A DNA stretch of 57,671 nucleotides from positions 1-57,671 of the IMG/VR virus record IMGVR_UViG_3300037198_000035. One strand, written 5' to 3'. The notes beneath the pieces are model-generated. The model made no database searches. It saw nothing but the letters and a program-made list of their open reading frames with translations, and was not told the DNA's origin. The stretch is from a virus. Position numbers and translations under genes: made by a program. Numbering within the stretch: the first letter of the stretch is position 1; every line of letters begins with the position of its first letter. Positions 36,822 through 46,817 of this stretch are shown here, one piece after another.

Positions 36822-38588
36822 TTAATGTTTTAAGAGTCCCGCATTTATTGCAGCGTCCCACTCTTTTACCTCTTTGTCAAAGTAATCCTCGTCAGGTTTG
36901 CTGGATTGAACCTCGCGCCCGATTCGCTCAATCCTGAAACCGAGTCGGCGAGCGCCCTCAAGGGCGATTGCAAAATAATCGTAAAGGTCGGGACTTTTCT
37001 TTACCCGCTCCTTCATGTCGTCCTTAGATTCGACCTCGACCTTATTTCCGGCCACGATTCTGAAAAGCCGCAACTGGCCCTCTTGTGCAACTGGCATGGA
37101 AAGATTTCTGACCTGATTAGATTCAATGGCCTCGCGTGTGGAAAACCACATCTCTGTAACAAATTTCGAGTAATGTTCCTTGCATGTTTTTAGGCGTCTC
37201 TCGCCATTTTTTTCATCAATGAACAAATCAAATCTGACGGGCCTCTCGGTGGTCGGCGCGCCGGAATCAACTGGTATTGGGCAGGTGCTTCCAAACTTCT
37301 TGGCGAATGAATTGCCAAGCGTTCCCCGGCCAAATGAATCGTAAAAGAAATTCTCAGGCGGGATGTTGAGTCGTTTGTGTTGGTTAAAAATAAACTCAGC
37401 AATCTGATCTTCTGGCTCAATGCCGCAATTTAGTCGGATAGGAATTATTTCAGGAGTTCCAACGGCAAAGATGATATTGCCGTCCTTGTCCTCTCCAAAT
37501 TCGCACTCACCGCCAACGCAGCGGTCGCCTCCACCAAATGCTGGATCACAGGAGAAAAGTTTCGTCCGAGCCGTCCCTTTCCAAGCGGCGGATTCAAATG
37601 CGTGATGCTTCTCACACAGGCCAATGGTGATGACTCGGTTTGAAACCATGCCGCGAGACGGCTTCCCAATGGCTTGCTGGAAATACTGCCACGAATCAAG
37701 CCCATGAGTTGAAGCCATCAAGTCAATGAACTTTTGGGTTATGAGATAGGGGTAACGATTCTTCGGCTCATCGTTGTTTGGCGTATCGCGCCCGTCAAAC
37801 GCAACGACATGGGCATCATACCAGCGCGAAGTCCATTCTTGAGTCTTGCCGGTGTCAATGAACGAATCCCAACCGCCCCTTGGTTCGGCGGCAGTGCAGA
37901 GCGGGTCTGAAATGTCGGTCGGATTTCCGCCCATGACTCCCTTGAAACCGTCGTTCACCATCCAATTTGCGTAGGCGTCCAGAAAGGAGGATTCCATTAC
38001 AGCCGCCTCGTCGCCGTAATGAACCATTATGCCGTCGTTTTTCCCCGGAGAATTTGGTGGCTTTGAACCTTGAAACTTTCCCATTCCGACAAATCTGCCA
38101 TTGGACACACAGGCAACCGTTCCGATTCCGTGGTCAAGGGTGCGGGCGACTTCATTTTCGTCGTCAATGTCGTCCGGGGTGATTTGACGCTTTGAGTCGA
38201 GGACAAATCCTTCGAGCCAAGAAAATCTTTCCCGGCCACGGTTGAACATCTTTTTCAACCGTCCCCAGACCTTTCGTTCCAGAGAAATGATGTCTGTTGT
38301 GGAAAGGATGCCAAGAGAAGTTTGGGGAAAAACCCAAAAGTTAATCAGTGCGTGAACGGTGAAAAGGTAGGTCTTGTTAGTGGATGCCGCGCCCAGAAAC
38401 ACCGTGACTTTGTTTTCACAAATCCGGGTCAATCCCAAGACAAACCAGCGGTGCTGGTCGTCCTCTGGCCAAATCAATTTGTGTGCGGCAAGATAATGTT
38501 TAACCACTCCCGGCTTTCCATACCCTCGCCGGATGGCGTCAAATTCTCTCGCCAGCGCGAATTCTTCCGCCGAGTATTGGTCTGACAC
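36822..38588 (-). CDS. Terminase large subunit
   Basis: A 588-aa packaging motor. The Walker A-like 'VTVFLGAASTNKTYL' (66-73) has the substituted form common in terminases, 'GIMVHYGDEAAVM' (Asp 193, Glu 194) is Walker B, and 'LFSCDPAFGGGDR' (Asp 348) begins the RNase H-like nuclease domain, with later acidic residues 'FYDSFGRG'. The start is GTG at 38588. It heads the packaging operon with portal and two small genes, and is divergent from the tail operon with only 51 bases between. Confidence 0.93.
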   Translation of the reverse strand: MSDQYSAEEFALAREFDAIRRGYGKPGVVKHYLAAHKLIWPEDDQHRWFVLGLTRICENKVTVFLGAASTNKTYLFTVHALINFWVFPQTSLGILSTTDIISLERKVWGRLKKMFNRGRERFSWLEGFVLDSKRQITPDDIDDENEVARTLDHGIGTVACVSNGRFVGMGKFQGSKPPNSPGKNDGIMVHYGDEAAVMESSFLDAYANWMVNDGFKGVMGGNPTDISDPLCTAAEPRGGWDSFIDTGKTQEWTSRWYDAHVVAFDGRDTPNNDEPKNRYPYLITQKFIDLMASTHGLDSWQYFQQAIGKPSRGMVSNRVITIGLCEKHHAFESAAWKGTARTKLFSCDPAFGGGDRCVGGECEFGEDKDGNIIFAVGTPEIIPIRLNCGIEPEDQIAEFIFNQHKRLNIPPENFFYDSFGRGTLGNSFAKKFGSTCPIPVDSGAPTTERPVRFDLFIDEKNGERRLKTCKEHYSKFVTEMWFSTREAIESNQVRNLSMPVAQEGQLRLFRIVAGNKVEVESKDDMKERVKKSPDLYDYFAIALEGARRLGFRIERIGREVQSSKPDEDYFDKEVKEWDAAINAGLLKH

Positions 38589-38639
38589 GATGAAAATTTA
38601 CCGTTGCAAAAATGGATGTCAAGTGGTATAGCAGATTGC

Positions 38640-38858
38640 ATGAGCGCAATTTCACTTGTTCCGGTATCGGAATTCAGTATTGGAAATCTGCCGGTCGCCG
38701 CCAATCCACCGCTGTCTTACGATGTCACGCTTGGAACGCCAACCTTTCAGCAAATCTCCCCGCCGTTCACCAATTTAGTGGCACACATTGACGAAACCAA
38801 CGGAGTCGGGCCGTCCTATGTCTGGAACACAACTTCGGGAGAGTGGAAACAAATATGA
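38640..38858 (+). CDS. Hypothetical protein, 72 aa, start of tail operon
   Basis: A small beta-type protein ('SVSEF'-like strands and 'PPLSYDVTLGTPTFQQISPP', ending 'VWNTTSGEWKQI') that resembles the N-terminal attachment part of fibre proteins. The end 'YVWNTTSGEWKQ' resembles carbohydrate-binding fibre modules. It overlaps the next gene by ATGA. Confidence 0.55.
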   Translation: MSAISLVPVSEFSIGNLPVAANPPLSYDVTLGTPTFQQISPPFTNLVAHIDETNGVGPSYVWNTTSGEWKQI

Positions 38859-39616
38859 AAAAAATTCTCTGGCTTATTGTTTTTCTGTCGCCGTTCGTCG
38901 CCAAGGCGGATTGGTATGCGTCTCAGTCGTGGGTAATCAACTACGTTGCGACCCACTCGGCTGCTGCGCCAGTGCTATCACAGTCTCAGTCAAACATTCT
39001 CAACTCTGCCGTAACCAACGCCGCTGGTGGGAATCTTTCATTTCAAAGCGGAAGCTACCAGCCGGTTTCTAACAATTTCACCTCCTACGGTTATCAAACC
39101 ATCTTGAACAACAACATGAAGTTGGGAGCGGATGCGTTTGGAACCCTGACGATAAACAGCCTAAAGTCGTTCGGATTTACGGGATTCCCATACAACAATC
39201 AGGACTATCTCTACGGTTTGAATTGGCTGGCGTATTCGGCTCCGGCCACAAATGTTTTCACTGTCATAGTGGGTGGTGGCGTTTCAGAGATTGATTTCTC
39301 AACAACTCCAACCGTTACTCCGGGGACAACGATCAACTGGATGATTGACGGGTATGGAAACCTTCAACCCAAATCCGCAAGTTCTGCCATTACGCTTGGC
39401 TCTGCCACCAACCGAGTGTCAACCGGATATTTTTCAAACTTGGACGCCGCCGCATCCATCAAGACGGCGGTTATCACGAACGGCAACATGATTCTTTGGA
39501 GCAGCACAAATGTCGCGCCGCCAAACGGAAATCCGAATTACATCTGGTTGGCAACCTCGACCAATGCGCCGGGATTTTTCTTTGTCAGCAGCAACGGAGT
39601 TTGGGCGAAAAAATGA
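38855..39616 (+). CDS. Exported fibre-like protein, 253 aa, signal peptide
   Basis: The N-terminus 'KKILWLIVFLSPFVAKADW' is a signal peptide with an Ala-x-Ala-type site. The body has an Asn/Ser/Thr-rich, probably beta-helical region and ends in 'GNPNYIWLATSTNAPGFFFV' followed by a basic tail, as in several fibre-tip domains. It lies at the head of the tail operon. As with the other exported proteins of the window, the signal peptide does not fit a normal virion protein. Confidence 0.7.
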   Translation: MKKILWLIVFLSPFVAKADWYASQSWVINYVATHSAAAPVLSQSQSNILNSAVTNAAGGNLSFQSGSYQPVSNNFTSYGYQTILNNNMKLGADAFGTLTINSLKSFGFTGFPYNNQDYLYGLNWLAYSAPATNVFTVIVGGGVSEIDFSTTPTVTPGTTINWMIDGYGNLQPKSASSAITLGSATNRVSTGYFSNLDAAASIKTAVITNGNMILWSSTNVAPPNGNPNYIWLATSTNAPGFFFVSSNGVWAKK

Positions 39617-39617
39617 T

Positions 39618-40787
39618 ATGGCTGGCGAAAAACGCATCTACGGATTCTTGAAGTCGTTTCCGAAGGGAATCAATTCAGACGTTGACCCCTTACTTTTACC
39701 TCCTGACCAGCTTTCCTTCGCCACCAACGCCACGGTGCGCGGTGATTTTGTAACGCAGCGACCGCCATTCAAAAATCTTCCTCTCAATTTTGCAGACTCT
39801 CAAACTCAAACAGATTTTCAGACCGGACTTTTTCAAGGAGCGTGTTACTACCGGAACGGGGCGAATGGTTTCATCATGGCGGCTGTCGGAGGAAACCTTT
39901 TCCAAATCATTTTTGATTCCAGCGGGATGCCCACCGTTTACGAAATACCACTTGGTGCATCGCCAGTTCCATTACAAGTTCCGTCAGTTCCGACCGGATT
40001 GGTTGCAACAGCCGGAAACGCTCAGGTCGGCTTGGCTTGGTTCGCAGCCAATAACGCGACAACTTACACCGTTCTTCGGTCAACCGTATCTGGCTCTGAA
40101 ACTTCACTGGCCACACTGGTTTCTGGAACATCATACACCGATACAACGGCAGTAAATGGAACAACTTATTTTTACACCGTCATATCCGTCAATGCCGCCG
40201 GAACCAGTGCGGCCTCAAATGAGGCAAGCGCATCCCCGTTCGTTCCCGCCACTGCGCCACCTGCGCCAACAAACCTTATAGCGGCGGCAGGAAACGCACA
40301 GGTTGGATTGACATGGAACGCATCGGCAACTGCGGTCAGTTACGCCGTGTTGCGTTCGGTTACGGGCGGCAGTGGATATGTTGTGCTTGCCGGGGCAACG
40401 GCACTCACAGTCCTGAACTGGACTGATTCCACGGCGGTTAATGGAACGGCCTACTATTACGTTGTGACGGCCACAAACGCAGTTGGAACCAGTGGAAACT
40501 CTAATCAGGCGAGTGCAACGCCAGTCGCTCCGGTTCAAGTTTTTTCCATTGCGTTGGTCAGTGTCGTTTCAAACAACCCAGGACTACTTTGTGCGGCCCC
40601 CACTAGTATAATAATTTATGGAACCGGAACTACGGTTGGAACCATGACGCAAGCGGCGACATCAAATAATGCGAACATAACAATTCAAGCTACGATGGTC
40701 AGTCCAAACTCAATAACATTGGGGATGCACATTTACATAGCTGACGGATTTGCTTCATTCGCCGGAGTTGTAAACACAATTACCTAA
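39618..40787 (+). CDS. Tail nozzle N-terminal portion with two fibronectin III domains, 389 aa
   Basis: Residues 1-115 ('GFLKSFPKGINSDVDPLLLP', 'NATVRGDFVTQRPPFKNLPL', 'FQGACYYRNGANGFIMAAVG') match the N-terminus of a podovirus tail-nozzle-like family. Two Fn3 domains follow (about 120-215 and 220-315; 'GNAQVGLAWF...TYTVLRS' and 'GNAQVGLTWN...SYAVLRS'). A further 70-residue domain ends the frame. One base separates its stop from the next start (TAACATG), in another frame. It may be half of a split nozzle protein. Confidence 0.65.
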   Translation: MAGEKRIYGFLKSFPKGINSDVDPLLLPPDQLSFATNATVRGDFVTQRPPFKNLPLNFADSQTQTDFQTGLFQGACYYRNGANGFIMAAVGGNLFQIIFDSSGMPTVYEIPLGASPVPLQVPSVPTGLVATAGNAQVGLAWFAANNATTYTVLRSTVSGSETSLATLVSGTSYTDTTAVNGTTYFYTVISVNAAGTSAASNEASASPFVPATAPPAPTNLIAAAGNAQVGLTWNASATAVSYAVLRSVTGGSGYVVLAGATALTVLNWTDSTAVNGTAYYYVVTATNAVGTSGNSNQASATPVAPVQVFSIALVSVVSNNPGLLCAAPTSIIIYGTGTTVGTMTQAATSNNANITIQATMVSPNSITLGMHIYIADGFASFAGVVNTIT

Positions 40788-40788
40788 C

Positions 40789-43359
40789 ATGCCCACCAAC
40801 TCACCATCCGCAGTTAAAAACTGGCTTCGACAGGCCGAACAGTTTTTGATTTGGAATGACGGCATAAATCTGCCGGTGATATGGGACGGAAATTCGGCGC
40901 GGCGTTCACTTGGGCCGTCAACTCCCGGCGCGGGACTGACTTCGCTGGCAACCATAGCCGCCAGCAATTCAAACGGTGACGGGTGGAATCCCCCGCCGAT
41001 AAACCAATACATTTCACTGTTGCTCAATGCGCCATACACCGGCCCGATTGGGATTCCTGTTCTAATAAATACTGCAACCTACTATCTGCAAAGCGCGTCC
41101 ACTCTTTCCGGCGCATCTGGGTTGAACTATTTGGTGTTTGGGATTGTTTCGGGTTCAGGCTCAGACGCAATTCCAGTCGGCAGCAAGTTTTCTATCAACA
41201 ACAAGATTTGTGGGGCGATTCTTTCGGCGGCGGATGGGAGTGGCAATCCCATTTCTGCTTGGCCCCAAATTCCGAGTTCAACCCCTCCTTCAACTTTGAC
41301 CTGCATTGTGGGCGGTCAAATGACAAGTTTTGCAATCGGAATTGGTTTTGACTTCAAAGACTACACAATCGGAAAAACCCATGCTCATGGGATTGTAGAT
41401 GCGGTAGCTTTTAATTCCACAACAAATCAGACAACAGTTACTTGGAGGAATCCGCTCGGCTCTTCTGACCAATCGGCCACGTCAACAGTTAATAAACTCA
41501 TTTACGGAGGCTCAACTTGGGTTGTGGTTTCGTGGAATCTTACAAATTTTCCTTCGATTGCTCCAGCAGTTGTTCCAAATTATGTCATTTTAACATTGAC
41601 TCAATCCTTTCGTGGCAATGTTGGCGACACGCTTCAAATCGGAACCGCGTTGATGACAGTTTCGGTAATAAATGGAACAAAAGTAACGTGCCAGATGCAG
41701 ACAAACGGACAGCAAGCCATCCCATTCATCGCCTCGGTATCCACCGTTCCGACAACCGCCCTGCTTTTGATGGACAATACAGCAAGCGGCGGTCTGACAA
41801 CGGTGGCAACCTACCCTGAGACTGGGCCAAACGGAGCGCAATCAGCCACGACGGTAACTGGATTGGCGGGCGGAGTTTATTGTCAGCCCGGCAGCGTCGT
41901 TCCGGCGGCGGGTATGGTGGTTCAGGTCACAAATCCGACCACGAATGTAACAGACACTTTGTTCATCACCAGTTCAAGTGGGGCGGCTCCCGGCCAAACA
42001 TCTTATTTCGTCCTGTTGAAAAATCTGAATGACACAAGCGGAAGCAGTAACACGGCGGGGACAGCCTATTCGATAGCGGCGGGAACTCCAATCTACTCGC
42101 TTCCCGAACTTCCGGTAGGAACCGTTTTGGTTTATGGCATGGGCCGGATTTGGATGGCACTTCCTGACGGACAGCATTTCATCGGGGGCGACATTGTGGG
42201 CGCTCCATCCGGCAGCAACTCTCCGCCGACAAATTACAATTTTGCCGACGCCATTCTCAAAATCAGCCAGAACTTTCTTCTGGCTGGCGGAACTACATTT
42301 TCAATTCCCGGCTCTGGGGAAACAATTTGCGCGATGGCATTTGTGCAGCAGCTTAACGTCGCGCTTGGACAGGGGCCGCTGATGGTGTTCACCGATGACA
42401 CGGTGTTTTCCTGTCAGGCTCCGACCGATGCAACAACTTGGTCGAACCTCACCAGCCCGATTTTGACCGAGGCGTTGCTTGGGTCGGGCGGAATATCAGA
42501 CGACGATGTTTCTCCCTGCAATGCGGATTTGATTTTCCGAACTTCCGATGGAGGGATTCAGTCCCTTCAAATGGCCACCCTCGCCTTTGTGCAGTGGGGG
42601 AACACTCCAATCAGCAAGGAAGTTTCTCGCAGCATCCAAAACGACGACCCCACACTACTGCCATTCAGCAAGAGCATCATTTTCAACAATCGCCGACTGA
42701 CAACCTGCCAGTTCCAACAGGCGGCGCGCGGAGTCTATGGCCCGGCGATGGTGTCGCTTAATTTCGACCCTAACAGTTCACTTTCAGGGAAAGCTCCTTC
42801 AGTTTGGGAATCGGAATGGAACGGGTTGAACGTGCTGGAATTCATCGTGGGGAGATTCAACGGCTCGATTCGGTGTTACGCGCTCTGTTTGTCCGACGAC
42901 TTGTCGCAGATTGAACTTCACCAAATCCAACTCGACGATGACGGTTATCTCGACGACGGAGTGACGCCGATTACGATGACCGCCGAAAGTCCGATGCTGT
43001 TTCCTGAAAAACCGAATGCGGCGCGGGAATACAAGCGGCTGGCGAATGGCGAATTTTCGGTGAAGAACATCGTCGCTGACGTGGACTACTCATGGTGGTA
43101 TCGTTCCGACCAAAATCCGAACTGGACGCTTTGGTATTCCTCGACCATCAAATATCAGGGCGCGAGTGACCCCGGCTATCGCCGCAGAATCTCGATTGGT
43201 ATGCCTGGCCCAAAAAAGTTTGATGCGACCAACAACCAACCCTTGCGCGAGGGTTACAATTTTCAGGTCAAACTTTCTTTCACCGGACAGGCGACATTGA
43301 CCAATGCAAGATTTGCTGCCGATTTAATTCCCGAACCTACATTTGCCGAACCAAAATGA
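40789..43359 (+). CDS. Tail nozzle-like protein, 856 aa
   Basis: The start 'VKNWLRQAEQFLIWNDGINL' and 'PVIWDGNSARRS' continues the nozzle-like family whose N-terminal part is in the preceding gene. The long body is beta-rich, consistent with a tail-tube or nozzle ring that seals the portal. It ends 'FTGQATLTNARFAADLIPEP'. ATGA links it to the next gene. Assignment rests on pattern and place. Confidence 0.65.
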   Translation: MPTNSPSAVKNWLRQAEQFLIWNDGINLPVIWDGNSARRSLGPSTPGAGLTSLATIAASNSNGDGWNPPPINQYISLLLNAPYTGPIGIPVLINTATYYLQSASTLSGASGLNYLVFGIVSGSGSDAIPVGSKFSINNKICGAILSAADGSGNPISAWPQIPSSTPPSTLTCIVGGQMTSFAIGIGFDFKDYTIGKTHAHGIVDAVAFNSTTNQTTVTWRNPLGSSDQSATSTVNKLIYGGSTWVVVSWNLTNFPSIAPAVVPNYVILTLTQSFRGNVGDTLQIGTALMTVSVINGTKVTCQMQTNGQQAIPFIASVSTVPTTALLLMDNTASGGLTTVATYPETGPNGAQSATTVTGLAGGVYCQPGSVVPAAGMVVQVTNPTTNVTDTLFITSSSGAAPGQTSYFVLLKNLNDTSGSSNTAGTAYSIAAGTPIYSLPELPVGTVLVYGMGRIWMALPDGQHFIGGDIVGAPSGSNSPPTNYNFADAILKISQNFLLAGGTTFSIPGSGETICAMAFVQQLNVALGQGPLMVFTDDTVFSCQAPTDATTWSNLTSPILTEALLGSGGISDDDVSPCNADLIFRTSDGGIQSLQMATLAFVQWGNTPISKEVSRSIQNDDPTLLPFSKSIIFNNRRLTTCQFQQAARGVYGPAMVSLNFDPNSSLSGKAPSVWESEWNGLNVLEFIVGRFNGSIRCYALCLSDDLSQIELHQIQLDDDGYLDDGVTPITMTAESPMLFPEKPNAAREYKRLANGEFSVKNIVADVDYSWWYRSDQNPNWTLWYSSTIKYQGASDPGYRRRISIGMPGPKKFDATNNQPLREGYNFQVKLSFTGQATLTNARFAADLIPEPTFAEPK

Positions 43360-44177
43360 GAAATTCAATCATCATGCCGGTCGGAACCATTGTTGGTTCG
43401 GTGACATCAACGCTTCCGGTTCAGACATTCACTGACTCGATCTCCGACCTTTTCATTTCAGGAACCGTTACGGTGAATGTCATCCGGGCGAGCGCGAACA
43501 CCCTAAAATATGACGCGCTGGACGTTGGCTCGGCGCAGAGAATCATCCAGCAAATTAACAAGGCGATGAGTGGCGGCGGCGGGTTGATTGCTATTGTGGA
43601 TACTCCATCTCCGGCCATTCCTTCAGGACTGGCGGCAACAGCGAAAACTTTGGAGATAGACTTGGGCTGGACTTATGCGGTTCCGGCAGCAAGCCAATAT
43701 AACGTCTATCGCTCGACAACTTCTGGCGGGCCATACGCCCTGATAGGCTCGTCAACCACGAACTTTTACAACGATGTCGGCCTGACGGTGGTGCAGGAGT
43801 ATTTCTACGTCATTACCAGCGTGTTGAACGGATTAGAGAGTGCATATTCAGCAGAGGTTGGGACAACGCCAAGCGCCCCGCCGACACCAACATTTGCCAG
43901 CGTAACTCCCGACACAATGGCGTCAAGTTCTACAACCCCATTTGCACTTGCTGGCACTGGGCTGTCTTTCATTAACCAAATCAAGTTGGACAACAGCCTT
44001 GGAAATCCGCCTTATATTGTTCCTCCCTTTACCGTGGTTCCGTCTTCGGTTAGCTCAACTGAAATTGATTTTACGGTTCCAAGCGGAGCATTGTTTCCAA
44101 GTTACTTCACCGTTTATTATTCAATAGATAATGGAACGACGTGGACAACCACAGGATTGACAATCCATACAACATAA
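43356..44177 (+). CDS. Fibronectin III / immunoglobulin-like tail protein, 273 aa
   Basis: A central Fn3 domain ('PSGLAATAKTLEIDLGWTYA' to 'YFYVITSVLNGLESAYSAEV') is followed by an IPT/TIG-like domain ('PTPTFASVTPDTMASSSTTP'). The N-terminal 90 residues are unlike others. Ig-like domains in phage tails often give weak binding to cell-surface sugars. Confidence 0.7.
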   Translation: MRNSIIMPVGTIVGSVTSTLPVQTFTDSISDLFISGTVTVNVIRASANTLKYDALDVGSAQRIIQQINKAMSGGGGLIAIVDTPSPAIPSGLAATAKTLEIDLGWTYAVPAASQYNVYRSTTSGGPYALIGSSTTNFYNDVGLTVVQEYFYVITSVLNGLESAYSAEVGTTPSAPPTPTFASVTPDTMASSSTTPFALAGTGLSFINQIKLDNSLGNPPYIVPPFTVVPSSVSSTEIDFTVPSGALFPSYFTVYYSIDNGTTWTTTGLTIHTT

Positions 44178-44190
44178 TGGAATGTGACTT

Positions 44191-45213
44191 ATGCTAACGC
44201 TCGGACAGATTAAAAGCGGGCCATGCGGGAACATTGCCAGCGTGAACGTGCAAGACCCGCAGTTCACCGCCTATGTCAACGAGGCTGTCCAGATTTTGAT
44301 GGATTTGGGAAGCTGGTGGGCGACGGTGGTTTCGATGCGGGGAATTGTCATGGGCGGTTGCATGACGTGGCCTCACAAGATTGAAGCAGTGCTCGCCATG
44401 AACCTGAATCATCGGGCGGAAAAGCTGGCGAACCTCTGGTATTCGTATATCCCGGTCAATGACAACTTCGCCGGAATGATTGCAAATCCAGGCTTCTACC
44501 GCAGTTGGGGGCCGGGGGGTTGCCATCACAACGCCGTTGAGTTTTCCGGTACACAGCCGATGTTCGCCGGGCCGACGCCAAGCAACCCGTTTCAAATTCA
44601 AGTCACCGCCGACAACCCCGCTGATTATGGAAAGCACGTCACAATTTATGGACTGGACACAAACGGGCATGAAGTTTTCTCCAACCAATTTGACGGCACT
44701 CAAAACGCCATCATCCCGCAACGGGGCGTTCAACTGACTTTGGCCGCTGCTTCAACATTCACGACACAGGTATTTGCCGTTGTGACTGCCGTTACAAAAG
44801 ACATCACGGCGGGCGATGTTCGGGCATGGAAATATAGTCCCACCGGAATCATGGGAAACCTGACGGCGGCATGGCGCGGGTCGCAGACCTCGCCGGAATT
44901 CCTTTTCAGCCGAATTGCCGGGGCGGAACATCACCGCATTTATTTCATGGATGCGCTGGTCAAGTTGGCCTTCGAGCCAGTGACTCAGGATTCGGACATT
45001 CTTACTTTGGGAAACGAGGCGGCGATCAAAATGATGATTCAGTCTATCCGCGCAAGGGAAGCGGGAGATGATGACGCTGGCGACAAGAAAGAATCGCTCG
45101 CCATCCGGCGGCTCAACATGGAGATGAGCAGCCGATTTCCTGATGAACAATTTGTAGTCGAAAACGAAACTTTTTCCGGGGTGAACATGAGCCGGAGAAC
45201 CAGAATCTTTTAA
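44191..45213 (+). CDS. Tail adaptor-like protein, 340 aa
   Basis: 'QDPQFTAYVNEAVQILMDLG' at the N-terminus is a helix pair like that of podovirus tail adaptors, followed by a beta-rich domain and a C-terminal helical tail ('LGNEAAIKMMIQSIRAREAG'). The location next to nozzle and ejection genes fits a head-to-tail connector; the match is by pattern only. Confidence 0.6.
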   Translation: MLTLGQIKSGPCGNIASVNVQDPQFTAYVNEAVQILMDLGSWWATVVSMRGIVMGGCMTWPHKIEAVLAMNLNHRAEKLANLWYSYIPVNDNFAGMIANPGFYRSWGPGGCHHNAVEFSGTQPMFAGPTPSNPFQIQVTADNPADYGKHVTIYGLDTNGHEVFSNQFDGTQNAIIPQRGVQLTLAAASTFTTQVFAVVTAVTKDITAGDVRAWKYSPTGIMGNLTAAWRGSQTSPEFLFSRIAGAEHHRIYFMDALVKLAFEPVTQDSDILTLGNEAAIKMMIQSIRAREAGDDDAGDKKESLAIRRLNMEMSSRFPDEQFVVENETFSGVNMSRRTRIF

Positions 45214-45216
45214 TCT

Positions 45217-45894
45217 ATGACAAATTACAATATCGCCCCTACGCCAACGGCGGGGAATGGAGCCTTCGGTTTAGTTCCAGGAGCCACCCAAACCCCACCG
45301 TCTCTCTGGGAGCAACTCAACCAGAACGTGCCCAACTACGGCGCGATGACAACCAGCGCGACCGGCGACATTTCAGGCATGTTGAATGGCCAGTTATCGT
45401 CGTCCACGATGAACAACATCGGGAATTATGCGGCTTCACGCGGCGTTGCGCTTGGCCAGCCAAACAGTCCAATGTCCAATGAGATTGGCATGGGATTGAC
45501 CGGAACGACCACCGAAGGATTGCAGCAACAGGGATTGACTGATTACAACACGCTCACCGGCACGGCGGGAGGATTACAGCAAAACCCCGCGCTGATGAGT
45601 GAGATTTCTCAGTCCAACGCGGTTCTCGGCTCGGCCCCAAGTCCATCGGATGCGGCGTCCTACGCGAAAAGTTTGTATGACCAATATCTGAAAAATGCGA
45701 ATCCGAGTTCATGGAGCCTAAATCCCGCAGGAGGCACGGGCGCTCGCGGCGGAGGAACGGCATCATTGTCCAATCCATTTCAGGTTCAAAGTAGTTACCA
45801 AGGCATTCCCGGTCAGGCGGGTTCAAACCCGTATCAGGTCTATTCAACTGGCGGTTACGGGAATGATAATGTTGATATGTCGGGATTCTATTAA
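45217..45894 (+). CDS. Internal virion protein, small, 225 aa
   Basis: Low-complexity, Gly/Ser/Asn/Gln-rich with a helical middle ('SSTMNNIGNYAASRGVALGQ'), as in the smallest ejection proteins of podoviruses. It begins 3 bases after the adaptor gene and precedes two larger ejection-type genes. Confidence 0.6.
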   Translation: MTNYNIAPTPTAGNGAFGLVPGATQTPPSLWEQLNQNVPNYGAMTTSATGDISGMLNGQLSSSTMNNIGNYAASRGVALGQPNSPMSNEIGMGLTGTTTEGLQQQGLTDYNTLTGTAGGLQQNPALMSEISQSNAVLGSAPSPSDAASYAKSLYDQYLKNANPSSWSLNPAGGTGARGGGTASLSNPFQVQSSYQGIPGQAGSNPYQVYSTGGYGNDNVDMSGFY

Positions 45895-45899
45895 AATTT

Positions 45900-46811
45900 A
45901 TGCAACTTCCGCCGTGGCTCCAAATCAATCCGATGGATTACCTGCAAGCGGCAGAGGCGGGCACTCGCGCCGGGATTTCGCTGCGCCAAACCGCCGACAG
46001 CGAGAGAGAGCGGCAGGCACGACAAAATTTTGCTGAGGAAGAATTTGCGGCACAGGAAAAAGACCACCAAGATGCTGTGCGGCGTCAAGCTCAGGAATTC
46101 TCGGCGGGACAGGGATTGCAGCGCGACAAGTTGATGGCCGATGTTTTGCAGGCAAGACAGAGGCGCGGCGAGGCCATAGCCTTGAATCAGGCCAAGATGG
46201 AGCAAGCCGCCACGCTCGCCGCCAACAGGAACGATTTAACGGAGCAACGCAACACCGACTTGGCAGCATTCCAAAGGGGGCAACTTGACAGCAAGAGCGA
46301 CCTTCTGGACTTGAAACAGAAAATTGCCGAACTGAACGCTTCCGGCAAAACACCTTTCCACGAACAGGAAAAGTTGAAATACCTTTACACCCAACTTCTT
46401 GCCGCGAACACGGCGTTGCCAGTGGAAAAAGACCTCGACAAAAAAGGTGCGCTGGTCGGCACCATCAACGCCCTGAAAAGGCAGATTGCAGCACTCGCCC
46501 CGCCCGCTCCCGCCGCAACCAGCTTGCAGCAGACCGGAGCACCTGCATTGCCGGATGTTCCTGCCGCCGGGCCATCGCCTAATTTTCCACAGAATCCTTT
46601 GGCAGATTCTAAATTGCCAAGCGGGAATTATTCCGCGCCTGAGTTTCAATCCAAGGCGGCTTCATCGCTGCAATCTGCCGCGCCAACATCCAAACCGTCA
46701 AAGGCTGCGATTGATTATCTCAACTCCAATCTCAACGACCCCGCAGTTCAAAAACAGTTTGTCGCTAAATACGGCCAAGCCGCATTTAATGAAGCAATCG
46801 GCATACAATAA
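45900..46811 (+). CDS. Internal virion protein, coiled-coil, 303 aa
   Basis: The N-terminal 200 residues are a long coiled coil with many Gln, Ala, Glu and Arg ('AAEAGTRAGISLRQTADSER', 'LDLKQKIAELNASGKTPFHE'), followed by a Pro/Ala-rich linker and a short helical end. This fits the second ejection protein of a podovirus set, which forms the channel across the envelope. Confidence 0.65.
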   Translation: MQLPPWLQINPMDYLQAAEAGTRAGISLRQTADSERERQARQNFAEEEFAAQEKDHQDAVRRQAQEFSAGQGLQRDKLMADVLQARQRRGEAIALNQAKMEQAATLAANRNDLTEQRNTDLAAFQRGQLDSKSDLLDLKQKIAELNASGKTPFHEQEKLKYLYTQLLAANTALPVEKDLDKKGALVGTINALKRQIAALAPPAPAATSLQQTGAPALPDVPAAGPSPNFPQNPLADSKLPSGNYSAPEFQSKAASSLQSAAPTSKPSKAAIDYLNSNLNDPAVQKQFVAKYGQAAFNEAIGIQ

Positions 46812-46817
46812 AATGCT

